NCBI GenBank assembly: GCA_900545915.1 | Contig: URAV01000014.1 | Span: 1 to 64,000, forward strand | DNA length: 64,000 bases | Origin: an uncultured Porphyromonadaceae bacterium | GTDB lineage: Bacteria > Bacteroidota > Bacteroidia > Bacteroidales > Coprobacteraceae | Direction of reading: 5' to 3' | Shown here: positions 16,364-25,627 of the stretch, in pieces | Layout of the letters: every line of letters begins with the position of its first letter | How positions within the stretch are numbered: the stretch's first letter is position 1 | The notes under the pieces: generated by a model | What the model was told of the DNA's origin: nothing | The model's database searches: none | The model's input: only the letters and a program-made list of their open reading frames with translations | Translations under genes and position numbers: made by a program

Positions 16364-18214
16364 CTATGGAGTCATATCTATAATATATAAAGCTCTTGGA
16401 GCAAACTCCATTCGAAGGGAGCATATAAAAGGTTCTCCGCTGATTATATCTATACCTCCCTCACCCGGTTTCAGTATCTCTTTATAGCGACTCATATCGA
16501 TGCTTTTTGCAGTCTCGTTACCGTTCATAATAACGATGATGCGTTTATCTTTAAATTTTCTTTGGTAAAGGTAAATGCCGTTTGTCGGCATGAAATGTGT
16601 CATATTGCCTTTACTGACCACTTCATTACCTTTGCGCCATTTCAAAATTTTTTGAATGAAATCGAAAGCTTCGTTTTGTAAGGGAGTCCGGTCGGCAGTG
16701 ATAAAATCATTCACTTTGTCTCCCGGAAAGCCACCCGGAAAATCGAGCCGTACCAGTCCGTCGCTTTCCTTTTTGTTTCCGTGCATCAGTATTTCCGTTC
16801 CATAATAAATTTGCGGGATGCCCCGTGTCGTCAGTAAAAATGCGATAGCTTGTTTGAAGAAACCCAGATTATCGGGTTCTTCCGATAAAAATCGGTCGGT
16901 GTCATGATTATCGAGGAATGTAAGTACAGACATAGGATCGCTATACATGAAATCCAGAGCAAGACGGTCGTATATTTTGTTCAATCCGGTCCAGCTGTCG
17001 GTTTGGGACATAAAAGCCTCCCGTACGATTCCCTGAAGCGGGAAGTCCATAACCGTTTTCAGATGCGAATTTCGGGTTTTATCCAATATGCTGTTTTCCT
17101 GCCAGTAAGCCGATCCCGCTTCTGTATTGTACCAGCATTCTCCTACGATGTTGAAATCGGGATATTCATTCTGAATCTCTTTACACCACTCCGCCATCGA
17201 ATCGAAAAATACATACGGATGAGTATCCATTCTTATGCCGTCGATACCGGAGTATTCGATCCACCAGATGCTGTTTTGCGTAAGGTATTTCATCAAGTGC
17301 GGATTATGCTGGTTCAGGTCGGGCATCGACTCTACAAACCATCCCATATCCATAATATTTTTATCATAAGTCGAAACGTAAGGATCGAAATGAGGCGTCA
17401 ATCGATAAGAAGTCTGCACATATCCGTCCGGAAAATTGAACCAATCTTTCGAAGGACGGTCGAGGAACCATATATGTTCACTCCCGCAGTGGTTGAAGAT
17501 CATGTCCATTACCACTTTCATATTTCGTTCGTGACATTTTTCAATCAGCCTTTTGTAATATTCATTCGTCCCGAAGCGCGGATCTACTTTGTAGTAATCC
17601 GTCGTAGCGTATCCGTGATAAGATCCTCCCGGCATATCGTTTTCCAGTACCGGGTTCAGCCAGATAGCTGTCACTCCCAGATTTTGTATATAATCCAGAT
17701 GTTGCTCTATACCTTGCAGGTCGCCTCCATGACGGGCATTGGGATCATTGCGATTTACAGGAGCAGGAAATCGCATGGACGGTATTACATTCGTTTTCGG
17801 GTCTCCATCGGCAAATCGGTCGGGCATGATCAAATACAGCACGTCCGATGCATCGAATCCTGTATAGTCCCGGTCGGGTTCGTTCCGTTGTAGTAATTCG
17901 AATGTACGGGATGTGTGTTCTTTTCCCCGATCGAATCGGATGGTCATCTTACCCGGTTTTGCATTATCCGATATATTCAGATATAAAAACAGGTAATTGG
18001 GACTGTCGAGGCGTACGGCTTTTTCTAAAGTGACACCCGGATATTTGAGCGATGCTTTCGCGTCACCGATTTTATCGCCGTATACCATGATTTGCAATTC
18101 TTTGTTTTTCATACCGCACCACCAGAAAGCCGGGTCTATACGTTTAATATTGATTGCAGCCTGCAACCCGGCTATGTAGAAAAAGAATAAACAAAAGGGA
18201 ATTAATTTTCTCAT
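16364..18214 (-). CDS. SusA-like periplasmic neopullulanase/cyclomaltodextrinase (GH13), 616 aa
   Basis: Hydrolyses alpha-1,4 glucan oligosaccharides or cyclodextrins in the periplasm. The signal peptide (ends AGLQA) is followed by a cyclomaltodextrinase N-terminal beta domain and a GH13 barrel with HGGDLQGIEQHLDYIQNLGV. The nucleophile is Asp330 (GIRMDTHP), the acid/base Glu359 (VGECW), and the transition-state Asp438 (FLDNHDTDR); a C-terminal beta domain follows. Length and domain order match Bacteroides SusA (about 617 residues). It follows the six-hairpin glycosidase gene at 23 bases, so the two form an operon. No SusC/SusD or SusR is in the window. Confidence 0.88.
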   Translation of the reverse strand: MRKLIPFCLFFFYIAGLQAAINIKRIDPAFWWCGMKNKELQIMVYGDKIGDAKASLKYPGVTLEKAVRLDSPNYLFLYLNISDNAKPGKMTIRFDRGKEHTSRTFELLQRNEPDRDYTGFDASDVLYLIMPDRFADGDPKTNVIPSMRFPAPVNRNDPNARHGGDLQGIEQHLDYIQNLGVTAIWLNPVLENDMPGGSYHGYATTDYYKVDPRFGTNEYYKRLIEKCHERNMKVVMDMIFNHCGSEHIWFLDRPSKDWFNFPDGYVQTSYRLTPHFDPYVSTYDKNIMDMGWFVESMPDLNQHNPHLMKYLTQNSIWWIEYSGIDGIRMDTHPYVFFDSMAEWCKEIQNEYPDFNIVGECWYNTEAGSAYWQENSILDKTRNSHLKTVMDFPLQGIVREAFMSQTDSWTGLNKIYDRLALDFMYSDPMSVLTFLDNHDTDRFLSEEPDNLGFFKQAIAFLLTTRGIPQIYYGTEILMHGNKKESDGLVRLDFPGGFPGDKVNDFITADRTPLQNEAFDFIQKILKWRKGNEVVSKGNMTHFMPTNGIYLYQRKFKDKRIIVIMNGNETAKSIDMSRYKEILKPGEGGIDIISGEPFICSLRMEFAPRALYIIDMTP

Positions 18215-18237
18215 ATCGTAATTTTAATCAGTGTTTT

Positions 18238-20976
18238 TTATTCCTTAGGTAACCAGATCGGACGTGCTTCCGGAGTTTTATTTATGTCTCCGATGCGTCT
18301 TAATCGAATGAAATCGATCAATGCGCTGTTTATCTCTCCGTTCATGTTTTCATCTTGTGGAGAGATAAACCGGATCGAAATTTTATTCCCGCCTCGATTC
18401 AGGTTAACGATTACCGGATTAGAATATCCCCAGTTCGCCCATTCATTTTCTCCCCGTTGAGGCATTACCAATGCTCCTTTAAATTGTCCGTTTGCAAAAA
18501 GTGAGCGTATTGCACATTTGTTTTGTGTGTTGATAGGTCCGTTTCCATTTGCGTATCGTACGTCTATTGCATATTGTCCCGGAATGTTTATCGGAATCAT
18601 TAAATCTATTTTCCGATTTTTCGTCTTGCTGATTTCGATGAATCCCTTACCCGAATATTCCGATCCTTTTATTGGTGATTTGGGAATTACCGACTCTGCT
18701 TCTATCCGTATTTCGCTGTGTGGAGGTAACCACGTAAAAGGTTTGCCGGTAAAACCTGCAACTCCGCTCCGGTTTACCGGGACGGCAGCGACCCGGGTGA
18801 AACGATCCAACACCGGAAGACCGTAATAACGCTGCATGATAATGCGTTCGCCTTTACCGTTAAGATAAACTATATATCGGTTGTCGGGGCTATAGTTTAA
18901 TATTTCGAGCGTATTGTTGTCTTTTTGATAACCCAGTCGACTGGTTTCGGGCATGTCGGTTATAGGACGTACCATGATGCTGTCCCGTGTCCGGAAATCC
19001 GTTTCCAACTCTATTTTGATCGTGTGCATTCCTGTCAGTGTTGCAGGAAAAAATGCCTCTGCCTGTTCCTCGTTGTCGATCGTAAATTTCTTTATGCGAT
19101 TTCCTGTCCCCGAAAGGTCTATTTGTAGCACGGCCTTTCGGTAGTTGAAGTTCGATATTCTTTTATTGCCTGCAATACTTTGAGGAACAAAAGGAGTAAA
19201 ACGTATTCCGTCCGTCTCGAATTTCATTCCGTAAAACAGTCGGTATATCATGGCGATATTGCCTGACAGACTCCATAGCATTTTATCCGAATTCACTGCC
19301 GTACCGCTGTAATCACCTGTCGATGCGACGAATAATTCTTTATTCGTGGTAAATAAAGCTGCTGCACGATATAATGCGCCCAAACCTCGAGTTACCGAAG
19401 CTTCGTTTTCTGCTTTAGCTGAAGCCAGATTCCAAAACGCTTGTACGAACGGCCACACGGCATTATTATGATACGGCTTTATTTCACCTATTTGCGGGTA
19501 AATACTCGTTGCGCCGTATTCAGCGACCGGTATGCGGGCTATCATGCGGCGTGCCTGTTCGTTAGAAGCTATATCGAACAAAATACTTAGCGATTCGCCG
19601 AGATTATCGATGCCCGGTGACAGTATGGGATAGATACCTCCGTATAAATATTGTCCGTAATATTCTTTCGGTTCTATCCATAAATGACGGTTTATCGCTG
19701 TTTTCAGAGAATCGGCCTGCTGTTGGAATATTGACACATCTTTTCCCAATTCGGCGGCCATTTCAGCCAAAATGCCGTATGTTCGACAATGTACGGCATT
19801 TGTTCCCAGACAAAGCGACTGATAAATATCTGCCGGCTGCATCCAACGAGGATAAGATTGTTCTCTCCAATCGAGATAGCTTTGCTCTCCCCTGAATAAT
19901 CCCGTCGTAGGGTCTTTTAATGTAAATTGATCATCTTGAGCCGAGTTGCGGATTACTTCGAAAGCATATTGCAGCCACTCTTTATCTCCGGTGTATTTAT
20001 AAAGTTCCCATGCCGCTACGCTCCAGATCATCCGGTCACTCGATACAGGCCATGCACCCCCTGTTCCCGTATCTTGAATGATCCGATTATTGTTGACTTT
20101 TGCGATAAGACTTTTTTGTGCGGCATCCGGATAGATGTAGGCGAGTGCCAGATAAATGGAGTAACTGATGTCGCGAGTCCACACTCCATCCCATGCTGCG
20201 CCGGCACGGAGAGTTCCGTCCGGACGAATATTGTCTAATAGTTCGTTCAATGACATGCGGTATAAGGCATCTATCAGGAGTTGCTGTGAACCATATTGAG
20301 GGAATGCGTCGATGTCGGCAGATAAGCTCCATACAGAATAGTTTTCTTTGCGCGGTTCTTTGGTGTTCATCGTAAGGGAAATTTCGTATATGCCGTTTTT
20401 GTCCGGATCGGAAAGTTCCATGCCCTCCCGACTATACAGGTTTTCGAAGTCCCATGTCATCGGTTCGCTGCCACCAGCGATATATACTCCTTTGAAATCG
20501 GATTCCGAAATGATATCTCCTGTCGGGGTTTTGTAAAATCCTTGTTTTTTAAAAGCTTCGAACATGGGAGACATATCGACTCTGACTGTCCATACCGTAC
20601 GATGAGGCAACGGAATAGACTCGGCATTCGTATCGATAGCCGTGTATCTTTCGCCGAACAGAATTACCGGAGAAACACATGTATCGTTCTGGGGTTTTAA
20701 AGTGATGATATGTTCTTCACCTGCCGGGAGTTCGTTATCTCGGCTATTGATACTGAATTTGAAATGTATGGTAGGAGAGTAACCTTTGTCCGCAAGGCTT
20801 TCATAATCAGATCGTATTTCGTCTTTTGAAATGGCAACCGCTCTGAATTTACCTTGTTCTACCCGGTTGTCGTATACCGTGTAGGTATTTCCTTTGTATA
20901 TCACGGTGTTTTCCTTTTGAGTGCATGCTGTCGTAAGAAAGACTCCTGAAATTAGAATCGCAGAAAATATTTTCAT
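18238..20976 (-). CDS. Six-hairpin glycosidase lipoprotein with C-terminal CBM-like domain, 912 aa
   Basis: Lipoprotein (signal ending FLTTAC) of the (alpha/alpha)6-barrel glycosidase superfamily. An N-terminal beta domain (~1-240) precedes the barrel (~250-610). The barrel has AAWDGVWTRDISYS, GGAWPVSSDRMIWSVAAWEL and NAVWPFVQAFWNLA, the acidic/aromatic pattern seen in trehalase- or glucosidase-like members. The last ~150 residues resemble a CBM6/CBM35-type beta-sandwich (PGQYAIDVRYANGNGP). It is first in an operon with the SusA-like enzyme, so an alpha-glucan or related oligosaccharide substrate is plausible. The exact GH family is not assigned. Confidence 0.75.
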   Translation of the reverse strand: MKIFSAILISGVFLTTACTQKENTVIYKGNTYTVYDNRVEQGKFRAVAISKDEIRSDYESLADKGYSPTIHFKFSINSRDNELPAGEEHIITLKPQNDTCVSPVILFGERYTAIDTNAESIPLPHRTVWTVRVDMSPMFEAFKKQGFYKTPTGDIISESDFKGVYIAGGSEPMTWDFENLYSREGMELSDPDKNGIYEISLTMNTKEPRKENYSVWSLSADIDAFPQYGSQQLLIDALYRMSLNELLDNIRPDGTLRAGAAWDGVWTRDISYSIYLALAYIYPDAAQKSLIAKVNNNRIIQDTGTGGAWPVSSDRMIWSVAAWELYKYTGDKEWLQYAFEVIRNSAQDDQFTLKDPTTGLFRGEQSYLDWREQSYPRWMQPADIYQSLCLGTNAVHCRTYGILAEMAAELGKDVSIFQQQADSLKTAINRHLWIEPKEYYGQYLYGGIYPILSPGIDNLGESLSILFDIASNEQARRMIARIPVAEYGATSIYPQIGEIKPYHNNAVWPFVQAFWNLASAKAENEASVTRGLGALYRAAALFTTNKELFVASTGDYSGTAVNSDKMLWSLSGNIAMIYRLFYGMKFETDGIRFTPFVPQSIAGNKRISNFNYRKAVLQIDLSGTGNRIKKFTIDNEEQAEAFFPATLTGMHTIKIELETDFRTRDSIMVRPITDMPETSRLGYQKDNNTLEILNYSPDNRYIVYLNGKGERIIMQRYYGLPVLDRFTRVAAVPVNRSGVAGFTGKPFTWLPPHSEIRIEAESVIPKSPIKGSEYSGKGFIEISKTKNRKIDLMIPINIPGQYAIDVRYANGNGPINTQNKCAIRSLFANGQFKGALVMPQRGENEWANWGYSNPVIVNLNRGGNKISIRFISPQDENMNGEINSALIDFIRLRRIGDINKTPEARPIWLPKE

Positions 20977-20999
20977 GACTTTTACTGTTTATCGTTGCC

Positions 21000-21176
21000 T
21001 AAGAGCCTGTTTAAATTTTCCGATAAAAAATACTATCAGGTCATCTTTGCGCTTTCTTCCGGTCTTTTTCCCCGTTTTCACTCGTCAGATAGCCCGCTAT
21101 CCTCCTCCTGAAAACAGAAAAATATCCTCGTAAGAAACTCTCAAAACTGACCCGAGCAAAATTTAGACAGACTCTA
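21000..21176 (+). repeat. Dispersed palindromic-ended repeat, copy 2
   Basis: Well-conserved copy: begins with TAAGAGCCTGTTTAAATTTT and ends with its near-complement (AAAATTTAGACAGACTCTAA). It carries the ATCAGGTCATCTTTGCG core. It lies just upstream of the minus-strand glycosidase operon, whose promoter must therefore lie within or beyond it. Confidence 0.9.
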
Positions 21177-21315
21177 AGAGCCTGTTTAAATTTCCCGATA
21201 GAGATTCAATTAGAGCATTCTTTCCATTTTCTTTCGGTCTGTTCCCGGTTATTCTTATAAAAAACAAAAAGCGTTCACAAAGCCGATCCGAGCAAAATTT
21301 AAACAAGCTTTTAAT
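21175..21315 (+). repeat. Dispersed repeat, copy 3 (shortened), in tandem with copy 2
   Basis: Shares its first bases with the end of copy 2 (CTCTAAGAGCCTGTTTAAAT) and ends in GAGCAAAATTTAAACAAGCT. The middle is shorter and diverged. A head-to-tail pair sharing a terminus suggests insertion of one copy at the end of another. Confidence 0.75.
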
Positions 21316-21508
21316 TAAACAAACTGTTCCGGTGAATAGTTGAATGTTATTCGTTAATTTTCTTACCGGTACGGGAAAAGTCGATTGTCGAAAGAATAGG
21401 AGGTGTATGTCGAGCGGTTCGGAGGCAGGTATCGGATAAATAGATTGGAATGATACAGGAGGTCTCCGGATTACGATCCGATTAAAGACTATCGTTTTTT
21501 TGATAGGG

Positions 21509-21694
21509 TTACTCGGTTACTTCTATTGCTTCTGTAAATTTCAACAGAGAAGTAGCGTCCGGGTCGTGAAATGAAAGTTGATTGAATAGTTTGTGCGTTT
21601 TTAGCATTTCTATGGCAGCATTGGCAGTAATTAAGTGAAAAAAGTATGACATTTGTTTGTTCGGTTCGGTTATGCTTGGTTCGGTTCGACTCAC
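21509..21694 (-). CDS. Small protein of unknown function, GTG start, 61 aa
   Basis: Reads from GTG (21694) to TAA. The sequence upstream holds a perfect AAAGGAGGT Shine-Dalgarno at ideal spacing, which is rare in Bacteroidota and is the main reason to call it. The protein starts with a TEP-rich repeat (SRTEPSITEPN) followed by an amphipathic part (MSYFFHLITANAAIEML) and ends EAIEVTE. An internal ATG would give 47 residues. It diverges from the radical SAM gene 136 bases away. It may be a peptide substrate of that enzyme, but that is speculation, and it could also be a chance ORF. Confidence 0.4.
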   Translation of the reverse strand: MSRTEPSITEPNKQMSYFFHLITANAAIEMLKTHKLFNQLSFHDPDATSLLKFTEAIEVTE

Positions 21695-21776
21695 GGTTTT
21701 ATACCTCCTTTAACAGGTGGAATATCTTGTAATTTCCGATGGAGTGGATGTCTTATCGTTTATCGGGACGGATAAT

Positions 21777-21808
21777 ATTGGGAATATGGCAGGAATTTGA
21801 TACTTTTG
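21777..21808 (+). promoter_or_regulatory. Promoter of the radical SAM gene
   Basis: The -7 element TACTTTTG (21801-21808) fits TAnnTTTG exactly. An ATTGG (-33-like) lies 20 bases upstream, the normal spacing for Bacteroidota. The ATG follows 22 bases after the -7 element. Confidence 0.65.
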
Positions 21809-21830
21809 TTTCATTGTTAAACGAAATACT

Positions 21831-24026
21831 ATGCCCGATCATACTGTATTATTGATTACACCGCCTTTTACGCAGCTAAATACACCTTATCCGGCAACCG
21901 CTTGTTTGAAAGGGTATCTTAGTACATTGGGAATAAAGTCCGATCAGATGGATCTCGGTTTGGAAGTAATCTTGCGGCTTTTTTCAAAAGACGGGCTTCG
22001 TCAGATGTTCCGTGAAGCGGAATTGTATTATTCGTCACGTATCATTCCGAAATTTCGTAGAACATTTGTCCTTCGGGAAGAATATATTCTGACGGTAGAT
22101 CGGGCAGTAGCTTATTTGCAAGGAAGAGAGCAAACTTTGGCTCATACGATTTGCGACGGATCTTTTCTTCCTGCAGGTAATCGAAAGCCTGAGGAAGAAG
22201 ATATGGAGTGGGCATTCGGTACGATGGGATTACAAGATAAGGCTAAGCATCTTGTAACACTTTATCTCGAGGATATTGCCGACTTTATCACGGGAGTTAT
22301 CGATCCTCGTTTCGGTTTTAGCCGTTATGCCGAGAGATTAGGACGTTCGGCCTCCTCTTTCGATGAGTTGTATGAGGAGTTGCGCAAATCTCCGGCTTAT
22401 ATAGACCGGTTGATGTTTTCTGTTTTGCAAGAGAAAATAGAAAGTTGCAATCCGGATTGGGTAATGCTGTCCGTTCCTTTTCCGGGAAATCTGTACAGCG
22501 CATTACGTTGCGGTGAATTTATAAAAGGTAATTATCCAGATATTCGGGTGGAGATGGGAGGAGGATTTGCCTCTACCGAATTGCGGCAATTGTCCGATGC
22601 TCGGGTATTTGAATATGTCGATTTTATTACGTTGGATGACGGTGAAACGCCTTTATGTCAATTGTTGACTGGAGATGAAGCGAATTATGTTCGTACATAT
22701 TTATGTCGGGACGGAGAAGTTCGTTATTTGAATAATCCGGAAATTCCGGATGTTCCGATGCGGGAAAGGGGTGTTCCTGATTATGCGGGACTACCGTTAG
22801 ACAAATATCTCTCGGTTATCGAAATCGCTAATCCGATGCATGCTTTGTGGAGCAACGGACGATGGAATAAATTGATTTTGGCACATGGCTGTTACTGGGG
22901 GAAATGCGCCTTTTGCGATGGCTCTCTTGATTATATCGGGCGATACGAGCCTTTAACGGCTGCCGAGATTGCCGATCGTATGGAGGAGATGATACGCCGT
23001 ACAGGAGAAAGAGGCTTTCATTTTGTAGATGAGGCAGCACCTCCTATGCTGTTGAAAGAGCTGGCGTTGGAAATATTGAAACGTCGTATGTCTGTTGTGT
23101 GGTGGACGAACGTACGGTTTGAAAAGAGTTATACACGAGATCTCTGCCGTTTGTTGAAACAGTCCGGGTGCATAGCCGTCTCGGGAGGTTTGGAAGTTGC
23201 CTCCGACCGTTTGTTGAAATTGATCAATAAGGGTGTCTCTTTAGAGCAGGTTTCTCGAGTGACCGATCATTTTACTGCTGCCGGAATTATGGTACATGCT
23301 TATCTGATGTACGGGTTCCCTTCTGAAACGGCGCAGGAGACGATTGATTCGTTGGAAGTCGTACGGCAACTTTTTTTAAACGGATTGGTGCAATCTGCTT
23401 TTTGGCATCGGTTTGCATTGACGGCTCATAGTCCGGTAGGATGCCATCCCGAGAGATATGCGGTGCGAATTACCGAAAAACCGTTCGGCGGGTTTGCGCG
23501 AAATGATATTGATTTTGAAGATACAGCTGGAGCTGATCATGATATTTTCGGAGAAGGGTTGCGGAAATCACTCTATAATTATATGCGAGGAACTGGTTTT
23601 GAGTTGCCTTTGCATAAGTGGTTCGATGATCCGGTTCCCAGGACACAAATACCATCGACCTATATCGCTCGTTTTCTTGTCGATGAGCAAGATTGCGTGT
23701 CGCGTGATGGGCATAAGAAGGTACATTGTTTGCTAACGGTACTACCGGAAGTGCGTTATTATGACCGGAATAAAAAAGGAAAAAATATTCGTACTGCCGA
23801 ATTCTTGTTTCATTTTCATGATGAAGATGTCCGCTTTCAGTTAAAGGCAGATTGGGGAAAATGGTTGGAAGATTTATTAGTCCGGTTATCGGATAAAAAT
23901 GAAAAAACGGTAACTTTAAAAGATTTGGAGTTCGAATTTAAGGCTTGCCATTTCGGAAGCTTTGATCAGTTTATCGCTACTCCGCTTTGGCAGTCGTTAA
24001 GAGGACATGGATTGTATCTGTTATAA
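21831..24026 (+). CDS. B12-binding-domain radical SAM protein, 731 aa
   Basis: N-terminal cobalamin-binding-like domain (LLITPPFTQLNTPYPATACL onwards, with MGGGFASTELR near 240), then a radical SAM domain. The cluster cysteines are C354, C359 and C362 in GCYWGKCAFC, so the spacing is CX4CX2C instead of the usual CX3CX2C. Other family features are FHFVDEAAPP, WWTNVRFEKSY and YLMYGFPSET. A C-terminal ~150-residue domain is unassigned. It is expressed from its own promoter and is 3 bases from the next gene, an SGNH hydrolase lipoprotein. The reaction is unknown; methylation or peptide modification is typical for the superfamily. Confidence 0.85.
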   Translation: MPDHTVLLITPPFTQLNTPYPATACLKGYLSTLGIKSDQMDLGLEVILRLFSKDGLRQMFREAELYYSSRIIPKFRRTFVLREEYILTVDRAVAYLQGREQTLAHTICDGSFLPAGNRKPEEEDMEWAFGTMGLQDKAKHLVTLYLEDIADFITGVIDPRFGFSRYAERLGRSASSFDELYEELRKSPAYIDRLMFSVLQEKIESCNPDWVMLSVPFPGNLYSALRCGEFIKGNYPDIRVEMGGGFASTELRQLSDARVFEYVDFITLDDGETPLCQLLTGDEANYVRTYLCRDGEVRYLNNPEIPDVPMRERGVPDYAGLPLDKYLSVIEIANPMHALWSNGRWNKLILAHGCYWGKCAFCDGSLDYIGRYEPLTAAEIADRMEEMIRRTGERGFHFVDEAAPPMLLKELALEILKRRMSVVWWTNVRFEKSYTRDLCRLLKQSGCIAVSGGLEVASDRLLKLINKGVSLEQVSRVTDHFTAAGIMVHAYLMYGFPSETAQETIDSLEVVRQLFLNGLVQSAFWHRFALTAHSPVGCHPERYAVRITEKPFGGFARNDIDFEDTAGADHDIFGEGLRKSLYNYMRGTGFELPLHKWFDDPVPRTQIPSTYIARFLVDEQDCVSRDGHKKVHCLLTVLPEVRYYDRNKKGKNIRTAEFLFHFHDEDVRFQLKADWGKWLEDLLVRLSDKNEKTVTLKDLEFEFKACHFGSFDQFIATPLWQSLRGHGLYLL

Positions 24027-24029
24027 TAA

Positions 24030-25274
24030 ATGAAGTATAAGGTTTTCATATCGCTATTATTGTCGCTTTTATTGTTTTCTTGTGAAAAAGAAGAAGAAAT
24101 TTATGTTCCTGTGTATCCTCAGAAAATATATGCGGTTTATCATGAAGGAGAAGAACCCTATCCCGATCTACCCGTACTGTATCTCGATCACATGTTTTAC
24201 CTGAAGAAACGAGCTCCGCTTTTTTTTCAGGCTACCGGTAACGATCGGTTGCCGTTCGGGAGCGGACAATTTGTTCAAAATTCGGATATTCAAGAGACTG
24301 ATATTTCGGTCGGAATAAATAAATGCGATGTCCCGGTTACGATTACCCGGATTTCGACGAGATCGACGGTAGGTAAAGGTCGGCAGATACGCCTGCTTCC
24401 GATAGGAGATAGTGTGGGTGCTGGATATGGAGGACAGTGGAATAGTGTTGATGACCGGGCTTCTGTTTCTTGGTCGATTGCCCGGCAGTTTTTTATGCAA
24501 GATAGATATTCCGACGGTACAATGCCGGCAGTGTCGGATTTCATAACTATCGGTACGACGAATAAAAATACTTTTAATGTCCTTACGGACGAGGGAATTG
24601 TAACTTGTACCGGATATGGCGAATGTCGGGGCGGTTGGAGACTTTCGGATTATCTCTATTCTCGTGTTGTAGAAAAGGCCGAAAATCCTTTCTATGACGA
24701 AGATCAGACAGGGGAGAATAAATTCTCATTAGCAGCTTATTTGAAACGTTTCAGAACACATACCGATAACGGAGAACCTTTGTCGGCAGAATCTGTAACC
24801 GATGCGTATGTGTGTACTCCCACACATGTCATCATTCAGTTAGGATTAAATGACCTTTATAATCAGGAGTATAAAGACCAGATCGCTTCTTTGGTCTCCC
24901 GTATTAAAGAAGAATTTCCCGATATGATTGTCGGATTGTCACTGACCGATGCGTTCGGTACGGCTTTTTCGAAATATTATCCGGATTATGATTTTTCTTC
25001 CAATGCCATGACTTTACTTAAAAATGATTTGCATTATAAATGCTGGTCTTGGAATCCCGTTTTGCAACAGTTGGAAAATCCTGCCGAAAAGATTTTTTAT
25101 ATACCTAATTATTATGTTCAACCGTCGGCAGAGTCAGTACCTTATGAAATTTCAAGTTCCGGGTTAAGGATTCCGGCTTATGACACTTCCCATTATCACC
25201 CGAATAGCAATGCCCATTATGCTTGGGGATATCAAATTTATGCGTGGCTGAAATATACATTGACATTAATTTGA
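24030..25274 (+). CDS. SGNH/GDSL-hydrolase lipoprotein, 414 aa
   Basis: Lipoprotein (signal ending LLLFSC) with an N-terminal ~120-residue beta domain and an SGNH esterase domain. Block I is PIGDSVGAGYGG with nucleophile Ser128; block III is LGLNDLYNQ; block V is DTSHYHPNSNAHYAWG, carrying the catalytic Asp and His. It is expected to remove acyl groups from a surface or dietary glycan, or to act on a related ester. It is translationally close to the radical SAM gene (3-base gap) although the functional link is not obvious. Family confident, substrate unknown. Confidence 0.85.
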   Translation: MKYKVFISLLLSLLLFSCEKEEEIYVPVYPQKIYAVYHEGEEPYPDLPVLYLDHMFYLKKRAPLFFQATGNDRLPFGSGQFVQNSDIQETDISVGINKCDVPVTITRISTRSTVGKGRQIRLLPIGDSVGAGYGGQWNSVDDRASVSWSIARQFFMQDRYSDGTMPAVSDFITIGTTNKNTFNVLTDEGIVTCTGYGECRGGWRLSDYLYSRVVEKAENPFYDEDQTGENKFSLAAYLKRFRTHTDNGEPLSAESVTDAYVCTPTHVIIQLGLNDLYNQEYKDQIASLVSRIKEEFPDMIVGLSLTDAFGTAFSKYYPDYDFSSNAMTLLKNDLHYKCWSWNPVLQQLENPAEKIFYIPNYYVQPSAESVPYEISSSGLRIPAYDTSHYHPNSNAHYAWGYQIYAWLKYTLTLI

Positions 25275-25294
25275 ATGTTGTTTCCGTTTATTAG

Positions 25295-25460
25295 AATGTT
25301 TTCTTATCGGGAGAAATGGGAATTTCTTTCGAAAATATTTTTCTGTTTTTACGAGGAAGATAGCTGGTTATCTAACGATTGAAAAAGGAAAAACAGACCG
25401 AAAGAAAACGTAAAGATGAGCTGATGCTATTTTCTATTGGAAAATTTAGACCCGCTTTTA
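25295..25460 (-). repeat. Dispersed palindromic-ended repeat, copy 4
   Basis: Minus-orientation copy. The right end (GGAAAATTTAGACCCGCTTTTA) and the core (AAACGTAAAGATGAGCTGAT) are clear; the left terminus is worn. It begins about 20 bases after the SGNH stop codon. Confidence 0.75.
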
Positions 25461-25595
25461 GATGGCTTATCGTGTGAATTTTGAGTAAAAAAAAATTGAT
25501 AAATCCTGATGAAATTGTTCGGGAAACGTTTTTATTATATATTTTATCTACTGGGATAGAATGGATTATATATTTTATATTTTAGCATTATTCTT

Positions 25596-25603
25596 TAATT
25601 TTG
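25596..25603 (+). promoter_or_regulatory. Putative -7 element of the AraC-type regulator
   Basis: TAATTTTG fits TAnnTTTG and lies 24 bases before the ATG at 25628. It argues against an earlier in-frame start at 25601. Confidence 0.5.
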
Positions 25604-25627
25604 TGCGGGTTTAATTGCATATTATTT

